In this document: positions 1 to 5,921 of the stretch, piece by piece
How the letters are laid out: every line of letters begins with the position of its first letter
Position numbering within the stretch: the first letter of the stretch is position 1
The notes under the pieces: generated by a model
Databases searched by the model: none
Told to the model about the DNA's origin: nothing
The model's input: only the letters and a program-made list of their open reading frames with translations
NCBI GenBank assembly: GCA_016210935.1
Contig: JACQTH010000270.1
Location: 1-6,665, forward strand
Reading direction: 5' to 3'
Source: Acidobacteriota bacterium
GTDB lineage: Bacteria; Acidobacteriota; Vicinamibacteria; Vicinamibacterales; JACQTH01
Length of the DNA: 6,665 nt
Position numbers and translations under genes: made by a program

Positions 1-1111
1 ATCGGAAGCCCAGACGGTAGATCCGCGGTCCGATGATCACCGTCGGGCGCAGGAACCGCTGGTAGTCCACGGTCTGTCCGCCGACGACCGCCGTGCGCCG
101 GCCGGTGATGTTGTCGTGGTTGTCCGCGGCGTTGGAGTTCCCGATATTGAACGCGTCGAAGAAGAGCGAGAGCCGATGCGTTCGTGTCAGGTTCAGCGTC
201 TTCTCGACGCGCGCGTCGAGAATCGTCACGTTCTGCCCCCGATACGTTCCAACCGGTTCCACCATGTAATTGAACGTCCCGGCGCGCAGTCCGGTGATCT
301 GCACCACGCGGCCCAGGGGATCCCCGCTCTGATGCCGCACGACCGGAGAGATCGTCACGCCTCGGGGCGCCCGGTAGGTGGCGAACGCCTTGAACCCCCA
401 CACGGTGGTCTTCTGTTCGTTGTTGATCTCCTGATTCGGGTTCTGTGGGACGCCGTAGAGCAGCTCGTGGCTCCAGGTGTGATGGAAGCTCGTGACCAGC
501 GCCCATCGCTCTGTCATCCGCTTGTTCAGCGTCAGCTCGATGCTGGCGTGGTCGCTGTCGTTGTCGGCGGGCGCCTCCATCTTCGTCCGACTGGGCGGCA
601 CCGCGACGGCCGCCGGAATGTCGTACGCCGTGAAGGTGCCGGGGTCGTCCGCGTTGCCCCGAATTCCGTCGGGGCCGGGGTCATACGCATTTACCGCCGC
701 GGTGTAGAGCGCTCCAACTCTGTCCAGCTCGATGTTCTGGAAGTTGTTCTGCAGCCGCTTGTAAATCAAGCCGACGCGTCCAGAGACGTTCGCGACGATC
801 TCACGTTCCGCCCACACGCTCACGTCGTGCACGTGCGGCTGTCGGATGTCGGGGTCGATGACGTTGCGCACGCCGCCGGTGCTGCTCACGAAGCTGCCGA
901 GCTCTTCGGGCGTGAACAGCCGATCGCTGTTGCGGTCATTCCAGGCGAACGTGTAGCTGAGGGCCTGGATCGGATTCACCGAGCTGGCCAGCCCGGGTCC
1001 CGGGTTGTTCCAGAAGAGGCCCCAGTTGGCCTTGAGGACCGTCTTCCGGTCGCCGGTCAGATTCCAGGCGACGCCGAGTCGCGGCCCGAGCGCCCGGGTG
1101 TACCGCAGGAG
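1..1111 (-). CDS. TonB-dependent receptor, C-terminal barrel part (out of frame with its N-terminus, cut by window edge)
   Basis: Reading the minus strand from 1111 in the frame ending at position 2 gives 370 codons without a stop. The frame begins LLRYTRALGPRLGVAWNL and continues TGDRKTVLKANWG. It contains barrel-type strands, a calcium-loop-like DPGPDGIRGNADDPG, TWSHELLYG, SPVVRHQSGDPLGR and RLSLFFDAFNIGNSN. It ends IIGPRIYRLGFR at the edge, which resembles the final strand of such barrels, so only a few codons should be missing. The frame differs from that of the N-terminal half (codons begin at positions 1 mod 3 instead of 0 mod 3), so the two halves cannot make one protein without frameshift correction. 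No start codon with a ribosome binding site is apparent at the junction. The two halves sum to about 790 residues, short for this receptor type, which suggests lost barrel sequence at the junction. Confidence 0.82.
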
Positions 1112-2373
1112 CGGATGTCTTCTTTGTGTTTCATGTTCACGCCGTACGGCTTGTTCGGCCAGTTGTAGCCCCACGTCGAGAGCCGCGTCGTGAAGAAGAA
1201 GGTGGGGCTGACGACCCGGTTGTAGTCGAGCCCGCCGTACGAAACGCCGGAATCCTGGCTGTACACCGCGTCGCGGTACAGGGTGCTGCCCGCATCGCGG
1301 TATGGCTGCAGCTTCCGCCGGCCCTGGGCGTACACGCCGAGCTTGTTGTTCGAGCTGATCTGGTAGGTGACCTTTGCCGTCAGCGCGTCCAGGTGGGTGG
1401 GGAAGTCGAAGTTCCCCGGGTCCTCGACCGGCCACCCGGCCACGGTCGTCCCGATGCGCTGATTGCGCAGGCCGGCGAAGAACCAGACCTTGTCGCGCTT
1501 GATCGGCCCGCCCACATTCAGGTTGGGATCGACGTACTTCGTGATGCGGGTGCCTTCGCCAACGCCCAGGCGCCGGAGCGCGTCGGTGACGTTTTTCCCC
1601 TGAAGGTCCTTGTTCTCGTAATCGAGGTAGAAGTCGACGTGCAGGTCGTTGCCGCCGGACTTGAGCACCGCGTTGACCAGGACGCCAGCGGTCGGCATCG
1701 ACGCGTCGTTGGCGTCGGTCCCGATCTGCACCTCGTCGAACGAGCTGTAGTCGGTAAACCCGGCGTTGCCGCTCGTGCCCTCTGTCGTATTGGCCCCGTC
1801 GACCTGCCAGCGCAGCTGATCGCCGTACCCGTACGCGCTGAAGCCCGTCTGGTTGCCGGCGCGGCTGCCGCCGACGTCGAACGACGACATCATCGTGCCG
1901 GGACTCACCATCACGAGCCCCCAGACGTCGCGCGCGTTCGGCAGACTCTTGAGCAGCTCGGCGTTGAACGTGTTCTGGATGTTCGTGTTCTGCACGTCGA
2001 TGACCGGCGAGGCGCCGCTGACGGTGACCGTCTCCTGCAGGCTCGCCAGCTGCATCTGGACGCTGATGGTGGCGGTGAACCCGATGCTGACCACGACGCC
2101 CTCCCGCAGGACCGACGAGAATCCGGTCAGCTCGTACGTCAGTTTGTAGATCCCCGGGGTCAGGGCGGGAAGCCGGTACTGCCCCTGCTCGTTGGTGACC
2201 GCGATTTGTGGCCCCATGATGGCGGGGCTCGTGGCGGTCACCGTCACGCCGGGCAATACTCCACCCGTGTTGTCCGTCACCGTTCCGTTGACGCTGCCCG
2301 TGGTCTGCCCGGCAACCGGCGCTGTGACCAGAACGAGCCCGAGCAGCAACGCGCCGATTCGAAACGGTCGCAT
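1057..2373 (-). CDS. TonB-dependent receptor with carboxypeptidase-regulatory-like domain, N-terminal part (frameshifted)
   Basis: This is the N-terminal half of an outer-membrane TonB-dependent receptor, probably for uptake of a large or scarce nutrient. The start at 2373 is set by a perfect AGGAGG at 2379-2384, five bases upstream. Residues 1-23 are a signal peptide ending near VAGQ. Residues about 25-110 form a carboxypeptidase-regulatory-like beta-sandwich (GTVTDNTGGVLPGVTVTA, then NEQGQYRLPALTPGIYKL). Residues about 112-240 look like the plug domain, with LQETVTVSG, the VDGAN motif and a GGND-type motif. The barrel begins after this with NVGGPIKRDKVWFFAG near residue 286. In-frame homology ends at about residue 421 (position 1111). 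The last 17 residues are out-of-frame sequence ending at 1057, and the natural continuation lies in the next frame (1-1111). The substrate cannot be read from the sequence. The family assignment is firm; whether the break is real or a sequencing error is open. Confidence 0.9.
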   Translation of the reverse strand: MRPFRIGALLLGLVLVTAPVAGQTTGSVNGTVTDNTGGVLPGVTVTATSPAIMGPQIAVTNEQGQYRLPALTPGIYKLTYELTGFSSVLREGVVVSIGFTATISVQMQLASLQETVTVSGASPVIDVQNTNIQNTFNAELLKSLPNARDVWGLVMVSPGTMMSSFDVGGSRAGNQTGFSAYGYGDQLRWQVDGANTTEGTSGNAGFTDYSSFDEVQIGTDANDASMPTAGVLVNAVLKSGGNDLHVDFYLDYENKDLQGKNVTDALRRLGVGEGTRITKYVDPNLNVGGPIKRDKVWFFAGLRNQRIGTTVAGWPVEDPGNFDFPTHLDALTAKVTYQISSNNKLGVYAQGRRKLQPYRDAGSTLYRDAVYSQDSGVSYGGLDYNRVVSPTFFFTTRLSTWGYNWPNKPYGVNMKHKEDIRSCGTPGRSGRDSASPGI

Positions 2374-2493
2374 ACCGTCCTCCTGGCTTTGCTGTCCGCA
2401 GCAGGATCGACTCAGCCCCCTGTTCCTGACGCGAGACGAGAAAACGACGGACGAGGAAACTCCCGCGCGAGCGACTGGAAACGAACGACGCAA

Positions 2494-2512
2494 CTACGCA
2501 AGCCGCGTTCCC
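2494..2512 (-). promoter_or_regulatory. Candidate sigma-54 (-24/-12) promoter of the TonB-dependent receptor
   Basis: On the minus strand this reads GGGAACGCGGCTTGCGTAG. It holds the GG-N10-GC spacing that defines sigma-54 promoters. Against TGGCACG-N4-TTGC, 9 of 11 fixed positions match (T and C of the -24 half differ). An identical 19-bp copy precedes the gene at 3310. The predicted transcript start near 2486 leaves a leader of about 113 nt, which contains a short hairpin (TGCTG/CAGCA arms at 2390-2394 and 2399-2403) just before the Shine-Dalgarno sequence. Function is inferred from motif and duplication only. Confidence 0.5.
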
Positions 2513-2554
2513 GGCGTCGGCGGGCCCTTGGCGGTGCGACGTGGTCTTCGTGGG

Positions 2555-2572
2555 ACCAAGCTTTAGCTTGGT
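2555..2572. repeat. Perfect 18-bp palindrome-type element
   Basis: The sequence is ACCAAGCT-TT-AGCTTGGT: two 8-bp arms around a 2-base centre. It lies between the sigma-54-like site and the 85-bp element upstream of the receptor gene. It could be an operator for a dimeric regulator or a dispersed palindromic repeat. No counterpart is present upstream of the gene at 3310. Confidence 0.45.
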
Positions 2573-2626
2573 TTCCTGGCAATCGACGTCCTTCTCGTCA
2601 CACCGCGCGAGCCCACGAAGTCATGG

Positions 2627-2711
2627 GCCGCCGAATACCCGGCGCTGCCAGACGGGCATCAGCGGAAATCGAAGGGCATTCGCGCTGTCGATGCCTGAGA
2701 ATCCAGCAGCG
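2627..2711. repeat. 85-bp intergenic element, copy A
   Basis: One end is GCCGCCGAATACCCGGCG (2627-2644), able to fold as CGCCG/CGGCG; the other is CTGAGAATCCAGCAGCG (2695-2711). The middle 50 bases are only partly similar to copy B at 3466-3549, while the ends are identical (18 of 18) or nearly so (16 of 17). It lies 115 bp upstream of the sigma-54-like site of the receptor gene. It may be an upstream activator region or a REP-like dispersed element. Confidence 0.55.
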
Positions 2712-2779
2712 CCGGCGGTTCTTGGCCCCCGCCCACTGGTAACCCGGTTGCTGAATTGCTTCGATCACCCCCTGGTCGT

Positions 2780-2798
2780 GGCGCCGAGTGCGGGCGCC
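2780..2798 (-). terminator. Hairpin at the end of the Tat-exported protein gene
   Basis: GGCGCC arms at 2780-2785 and 2793-2798 flank a 7-base loop and begin on the last base of the stop codon at 2798. There is no following U-run on the minus strand, so this is at best a weak intrinsic terminator. Confidence 0.3.
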
Positions 2799-3310
2799 TA
2801 GTCGTGCACGACGGTGCCGACGCCGTTCAGTCTCCAGTCAGGAATGCTGGGATCGACACACATGCATCGGAATGTGATGAACCCGTCAACCAGGCCCGCG
2901 GTGACCTCTATCTCGGCACCGACACAGGGCACGATCGACGAGAACAGGCCGCGGCCGACGAGCTTCACCGAGTCTCCCGTCAGAACTCCGACCTGTGTGA
3001 AGTAGATTGGGGCGACGGGCACGGCCGGCGCGACAGGAGGTGGCGCCATCGTCCAGCCCGACCCGCACAACGCATCTTCCGGCCCGTCCACTGTCACGCT
3101 GACCGCGAGTCGGGCAGGGCCGCCGCTGCCCGGCACGCGATCGAGCACACCGTCGATGTGCACGCGCCTCGATCCGCCCACGCGGTTTGTGGGCCACGTC
3201 TGCGCGGCAGCCGAACGCGATGCGCTGCTGACACCCAGCCCCAGCACTCCCGCGGCACCAGCGCGCAACAACGCTCTGCGACTGGAATACCTCGTCACAC
3301 CCTGCAGCAT
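2798..3310 (-). CDS. Tat-exported small protein of unknown function
   Basis: A 170-residue protein with a twin-arginine signal: SRRALLR at residues 9-15, a hydrophobic run AGAAGVLGLGV and a cleavage-like ASRSAAAQ ending near residue 37. The Tat route implies that the roughly 133-residue mature part folds before export to the periplasm or beyond. The mature part is rich in V, G and T with alternating hydrophobic residues, suggesting beta structure. It has four cysteines (in DALCGSG, VPCVGAE and FRCMC), which might form disulfides or bind metal. I do not recognise the family. The start at 3310 is supported by AAAGGAG seven bases upstream (core at 3318-3322). The gene has its own candidate sigma-54-type promoter, identical over 19 bp to that of the neighbouring receptor gene, so joint expression with the receptor is likely. 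Coding status is well supported; function is unknown. Confidence 0.8.
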   Translation of the reverse strand: MLQGVTRYSSRRALLRAGAAGVLGLGVSSASRSAAAQTWPTNRVGGSRRVHIDGVLDRVPGSGGPARLAVSVTVDGPEDALCGSGWTMAPPPVAPAVPVAPIYFTQVGVLTGDSVKLVGRGLFSSIVPCVGAEIEVTAGLVDGFITFRCMCVDPSIPDWRLNGVGTVVHD

Positions 3311-3343
3311 GTTTCCTCTCCTTTCAGGTTTGCGAGGGTGCCT

Positions 3344-3362
3344 CTACGCAAGCCGCGTTCCC
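3344..3362 (-). promoter_or_regulatory. Candidate sigma-54 (-24/-12) promoter of the Tat-exported protein gene
   Basis: This is the same 19 bases as 2494-2512, with GG at 3360-3361 and GC at 3348-3349, ten bases apart. The predicted transcript start near 3336 gives a compact leader of about 26 nt that just accommodates the AAAGGAG ribosome binding site. This geometry makes the site more convincing than the motif alone. Confidence 0.55.
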
Positions 3363-3383
3363 CGGCGGACGCGACGAGGCATC

Positions 3384-3405
3384 AGCGGATCAAGAGCGGA
3401 TCAAG
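3384..3405. repeat. 11-bp direct tandem repeat
   Basis: AGCGGATCAAG occurs twice head to tail, 22 bases upstream of the sigma-54-like element. It could be a paired binding site or a chance duplication. Confidence 0.4.
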
Positions 3406-3465
3406 ATCGATAAATCAAGGGGTTCTTTGCCGGCGCATCGTTCGAGTGACGGCAAGGTCGGCCGC

Positions 3466-3549
3466 GCCGCCGAATACCCGGCGATGCGGTCGGATATCGG
3501 CGGCGATTGCAGGCCATCCCGCACCTTGAGTGCTGAGAATCCGGCAGCG
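3466..3549. repeat. 84-bp intergenic element, copy B
   Basis: This is the partner of the element at 2627-2711, in the same orientation. Its ends are GCCGCCGAATACCCGGCG (3466-3483) and CTGAGAATCCGGCAGCG (3533-3549), with a more diverged middle. It lies 104 bp upstream of the second sigma-54-like site. The rest of the intergenic stretch, 3550-3699, shows no gene or clear motif apart from the hairpin listed at 3661. Confidence 0.55.
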
Positions 3550-3660
3550 AAGACGATTTGACGCCCTGCCTCGCTGGAACCGGGCTTGCACGGCATCGTG
3601 CGCGTCCCAGTCCTCATCGCCAGCTACTGCGGTCCGGAGACGCTGTTCGGATTGATATAA

Positions 3661-3681
3661 CCGCCCACGGAGCGGAGGCGG
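3661..3681 (-). terminator. Weak hairpin downstream of hepT
   Basis: CCGCC at 3661-3665 and GGCGG at 3677-3681 can pair across an 11-base loop. On the minus strand the hairpin is followed by an AT-rich run (TTATAT), 19 bases past the hepT stop. The short stem and poor U-tract keep confidence low. Confidence 0.27.
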
Positions 3682-3699
3682 CGCTCGGCAGGAGTGACC

Positions 3700-4122
3700 T
3701 CAATCTTTCCAGTCGCGCGCGGCGACTGAGACGCTGAAGCGTTCGACATCGCCGAGCGAGGTCTGCAGGTATTCATGAACCCGCGAATCGTCCACGTTCC
3801 AATAGAGATGGACGAGCCGGTTTCGAAAGCGAGCCATGGCGGTGAGCGCGTCCTTCATCGCGGCGTCGAGAATTCCTTCTTCGATGAGGACGGCGAAGCT
3901 GTCCGCGTTGTCCTTGGGAAAGCGGTAGTTCTCCGACGCGATGATGTGGTTGGCGATGTCGATACAGCACTCGATCGCGATGACCAGATGATACTTGGCG
4001 TTTCCCACCTTGTCGGGATTTGCCAGGAACGCATCGCGAGGCAGAGCCGCCAGGGCGTTGAGGACCTGCGTATAGCTTCGCAGGTTGGACAGCATCTGAT
4101 CGAGCTTGGCCTTGTCGACCAT
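3700..4122 (-). CDS. hepT: HepT-like HEPN-domain ribonuclease toxin
   Basis: A 140-residue all-helical HEPN protein of the HepT (DUF86-like) family. In characterised members the dimer is an RNase that cuts RNA and stops growth until its tyrosine is AMPylated by the partner MntA. The key motif RX4HXY is complete: R100, H105 and Y107 within RNRLVHLYW. H105 and R100 would be catalytic and Y107 the expected AMP acceptor. Other family-type stretches are KYHLVIAIECCIDIANHII (residues 43-61) and FAVLIEEGIL (76-85). Its length is normal for the family. The ATG at 4122 lies four bases after the mntA stop and has no good Shine-Dalgarno sequence of its own, so translation is probably coupled to the antitoxin. 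The intact motif argues for an active toxin. The assignment is by motif and neighbour; activity is inferred. Confidence 0.9.
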   Translation of the reverse strand: MVDKAKLDQMLSNLRSYTQVLNALAALPRDAFLANPDKVGNAKYHLVIAIECCIDIANHIIASENYRFPKDNADSFAVLIEEGILDAAMKDALTAMARFRNRLVHLYWNVDDSRVHEYLQTSLGDVERFSVSVAARDWKD

Positions 4123-4126
4123 TTGA

Positions 4127-4555
4127 TCACGACCGACGGGCCGCCCGCTTCAACCTGATCTCGTGCATCTGCCGGAACACGTCTTTGTAGTCGTGGTACC
4201 GGGCCAGCAGGTCGCGCTCGAGCCCGACACGGGCGACGTCATCTCCCGAGTAGATCCGAATGCCCTCTTCTAGGACGCATCCCCGGAGTTCCAGCGGCGC
4301 ATCCACCAAGCTCCTGAGATCGATTTCGACTCCCATCGATTCCGAAAGCGCGGATGCCAGGCGCAGCTCGACGACGATCGGGAGCGATTCACCCAGGCGA
4401 GGGGGCGCCAGATAGTAGCCCACGTCGAGATCGCTCTCGGGCCGTGGCCGACCAGCCACCCGACTCCCGTACGCATACGCGGCCAGAATGCTGCGGTCGC
4501 GGAACAGTGGCCCCGCCACTTCTCTCAGTCGTCCGATGAGGGCCGCGTCCGCCAT
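4127..4555 (-). CDS. mntA: MntA-like minimal nucleotidyltransferase antitoxin
   Basis: A 142-residue minimal nucleotidyltransferase of the MNT group. In studied pairs MntA transfers AMP from ATP to the active-site tyrosine of HepT and so neutralises it. The signature GSX10DXD is exact: G30 and S31 in YAYGS, then D42 and D44 in SDLDVG. A likely third carboxylate is D79 in GVEIDL. The C-terminal helix (GLERDLLARYHDYKDVFRQM) is typical of the family. It is the first gene of the operon, so the antitoxin is made before the toxin. The start at 4555 has no strong ribosome binding site; the sequence before it gives only a weak purine match. The divergent XRE gene begins 69 bases upstream, leaving a short shared control region. 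Confidence 0.92.
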   Translation of the reverse strand: MADAALIGRLREVAGPLFRDRSILAAYAYGSRVAGRPRPESDLDVGYYLAPPRLGESLPIVVELRLASALSESMGVEIDLRSLVDAPLELRGCVLEEGIRIYSGDDVARVGLERDLLARYHDYKDVFRQMHEIRLKRAARRS

Positions 4556-4607
4556 GCGTCGAGGCTAGCAGAGTGCTCGTGCCGCCGCAAACCAAGACGA
4601 TTCCCGG

Positions 4608-4624
4608 TAGAATAATTCCTCGAA
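4608..4624 (+). promoter_or_regulatory. -10 region of the XRE gene; probably a leaderless transcript
   Basis: TAGAATAAT at 4608-4616 ends eight bases before the ATG at 4625, and no Shine-Dalgarno sequence lies between. A transcript from this box would begin at or within a few bases of the start codon. A diverged copy keeps a similar box at the same distance (GATAAT at 5909-5914, start position 5922), which supports the assignment. No clear promoter for mntA could be picked out in the same 69-bp gap. Confidence 0.45.
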
Positions 4625-5146
4625 ATGCCACGTGACCCCCAACGTCAAGCCAGACTCGCCGGCCGGCTCCGCACCTTGCGCCGAGGTAAGCGGTTCACCC
4701 AGCAGGAGGTCGCCCGCCGGACCGGTCTCGCCGTTCCCTTCCTGTCGCGTCTGGAAAACGCCCGGGCGCAACCGTCGATCACGACGCTCGAGCGGCTCGC
4801 CGAAGGACTCGGCGTGACGGTGGGCGATTTGCTGGAAACCGGGCCGGGGCGCGCTCGGACCGCGTGTCCCGTCTCGCGCACGGGGCGGTGCATCGCGGAG
4901 TTGATCTATCGTCCCGGCCGCACGACGGTGTGGCAGGCCGAGCGCTACTCGGCGAAGCAGATTGAGCTGCTGCGCCTCTGCAACTACCTGGTGCAGTTCG
5001 GCGGTCCCTCCACGCTGGTCGCGCTCGAGACCGTCATGCGCGCGATGCTGAAGCTGCCGACGACCCGGCGCCACCAGCAGTGGCTTCGAACGTTGAAGAC
5101 GGCGCGAGCGCTGGTCGGGAGACCGGGTTCCTTCAGCCCCGCCTGA
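4625..5146 (+). CDS. XRE-family helix-turn-helix transcriptional regulator
   Basis: A 173-residue DNA-binding regulator. Residues about 11-71 are a standard XRE/Cro-type five-helix domain; FTQQEVARRTGLAVPFLSRL carries the helix-turn-helix and SITTLERLAEGLGVTVGDLL the closing helices. The C-terminal 100 residues include CPVSRTGRCIAELIY and a predicted helical part (LCNYLVQFGGPSTLVALETV) and match no sensor domain I recognise. The gene diverges from mntA-hepT across 69 bp, a common arrangement for an autoregulated repressor that also controls its neighbour, so regulation of the toxin-antitoxin operon is plausible but inferred. The start at 4625 is supported by the -10 box just upstream and by the aligned relic at 5922. 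An opposite-strand reading frame overlaps the 3' end (4984 on) but is noncoding there. Confidence 0.88.
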   Translation: MPRDPQRQARLAGRLRTLRRGKRFTQQEVARRTGLAVPFLSRLENARAQPSITTLERLAEGLGVTVGDLLETGPGRARTACPVSRTGRCIAELIYRPGRTTVWQAERYSAKQIELLRLCNYLVQFGGPSTLVALETVMRAMLKLPTTRRHQQWLRTLKTARALVGRPGSFSPA

Positions 5147-5778
5147 TCGTCGGCTGGTGGGATTCCGTCGGGCGTCTCGGCCTCCCGAATCGACCCGCTT
5201 CTTCTCTCCGAGACTCGCGACCCCCGGCCAGAGGCGTGCGCTGCCTCCCGGCAGCCAGGTTTCTCGCATCGCTCATGTAGGGTTGACGATTGGGGCTGAA
5301 GTGACCCAATTCCATGACTACCGTTCGTTCCCGCACGCACCACCGGATCCGAACCGGCTTGAAAACCCCTCAGTGGCGACGCGGCTCCTTCGGCCGAGGT
5401 GTCCTTCGGATAGCCGGGCAGCAGAGTGCTGCGCCAGGTCTGCCCCCCGTTCGTCGTTCGGAAAACGCTCAGCCAGGCGTCGCCGGCGACCTGTCCACCG
5501 CTCAGACCCGGAAGATCGACCGTCCGGTAATCGTTCGCCCCGGCCAGGCAATGCTGGGGATTACGTGACGAGCACGCGATCGAGGACTCGTTTTGTCGCT
5601 GCAGGAACGGATCGCCGTCCGGCAGCGTCGACCCGGAAACCATGTTGACGTTGCGCCCCGGCAAGACGCTTTGGGCCGAGAGATCGGCACGGGCTGGAGA
5701 AAGAAGCAGGATCAAACCGATGAGTGTGAGCGGGCCGTGGAGAGACAGAACGCCGCGAACGTGGGACAACCTTCTCAC
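4984..5778 (-). pseudogene. Truncated sialidase/BNR-like exported protein
   Basis: Only 5320-5778, about 153 codons, is recognisable. A signal peptide (GPLTLIGLILLLSPARA, residues 15-31) is followed by a conserved start typical of acidobacterial sialidase-family proteins: PGRNVNMVSGS, DGDPFLQRQNE, NPQHCLAGANDYRTVDLPG and FQAGSDPVVRAGTNG. TTNGGQTW at residues 108-115 fits an Asp-box with N for D. After TNG (5320) the similarity stops, and the open frame runs by chance to 4984 through sequence antisense to the XRE gene. Family members are several hundred residues long, so most of the propeller is missing. I prefer the GTG start at 5778 because CAGGT precedes it and because the upstream ATG codons (5856 and 5859) fall inside the probable promoter. 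Not expected to be functional. The stretch 5147-5320 holds no gene that I can identify. Confidence 0.65.
5240..5255 (+). terminator. Hairpin between the XRE gene and the sialidase remnant
   Basis: GCTGCC-TCCC-GGCAGC is a perfect 6-bp stem with a 4-base loop, 94 bases past the XRE stop. It is followed on the plus strand by a modest pyrimidine run (GTTTCTC). It may end the XRE transcript, but the U-tract is poor. Confidence 0.3.
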
Positions 5779-5844
5779 GTGGGACCTGCTGCCGGCTGGG
5801 CGCGGCCGGGTCAACCAGTGGTGATTCGCGATCGTGTTCGGGTG

Positions 5845-5874
5845 CGTATAACCCATCATTAACGATAAAGTCAA
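5845..5874 (-). promoter_or_regulatory. Sigma-70-type promoter of the sialidase remnant
   Basis: On the minus strand TTGACT (5874-5869) is followed 18 bases later by TATACG (5850-5845), inside an AT-rich island (about 5845-5918) in otherwise GC-rich DNA. The predicted start near 5838 leaves about 60 nt before the GTG at 5778. Confidence 0.45.
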
Positions 5875-5908
5875 GTTATAGCATCTTAAGCAACTTATTG
5901 CCCTATGA

Positions 5909-5914
5909 GATAAT
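5909..5914 (+). promoter_or_regulatory. -10 box retained by the XRE relic
   Basis: GATAAT matches five of six bases of the sigma-70 -10 consensus and lies seven bases before the former start codon at 5922. The surrounding sequence aligns with the -10 region of the intact XRE gene at 4608-4624. Confidence 0.4.
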
Positions 5915-5921
5915 ATCCGCA

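Noticed and set aside
116..1168. A 350-codon open frame on the plus strand
   Set aside because: It is antisense to the C-terminal receptor barrel, which reads cleanly on the minus strand over 370 codons.
2374..2486. A riboswitch in the receptor leader
   Set aside because: The leader is about 113 nt with one short hairpin near the Shine-Dalgarno sequence. No known riboswitch core, such as a B12 box, could be seen.
1126..2742. A 538-codon open frame on the plus strand
   Set aside because: It is antisense to the TonB receptor. Its composition (R, V, A, D, H rich) is typical of a GC-rich shadow frame, while the minus strand gives a recognisable domain order.
2756..3529. A 257-codon open frame on the plus strand
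   Set aside because: It covers the Tat-protein gene in antisense and extends through repeats and promoter DNA. It shows no domain.
2627..3549. The paired intergenic elements as integron attC sites or a CRISPR fragment
   Set aside because: There are only two copies about 840 bp apart, no regular spacers, no integrase and no attC core motifs.
4565..5269. A 234-codon minus-strand frame opposite the XRE gene
   Set aside because: The XRE domain on the plus strand is unambiguous, and the antisense product is low-complexity R/G/P sequence.
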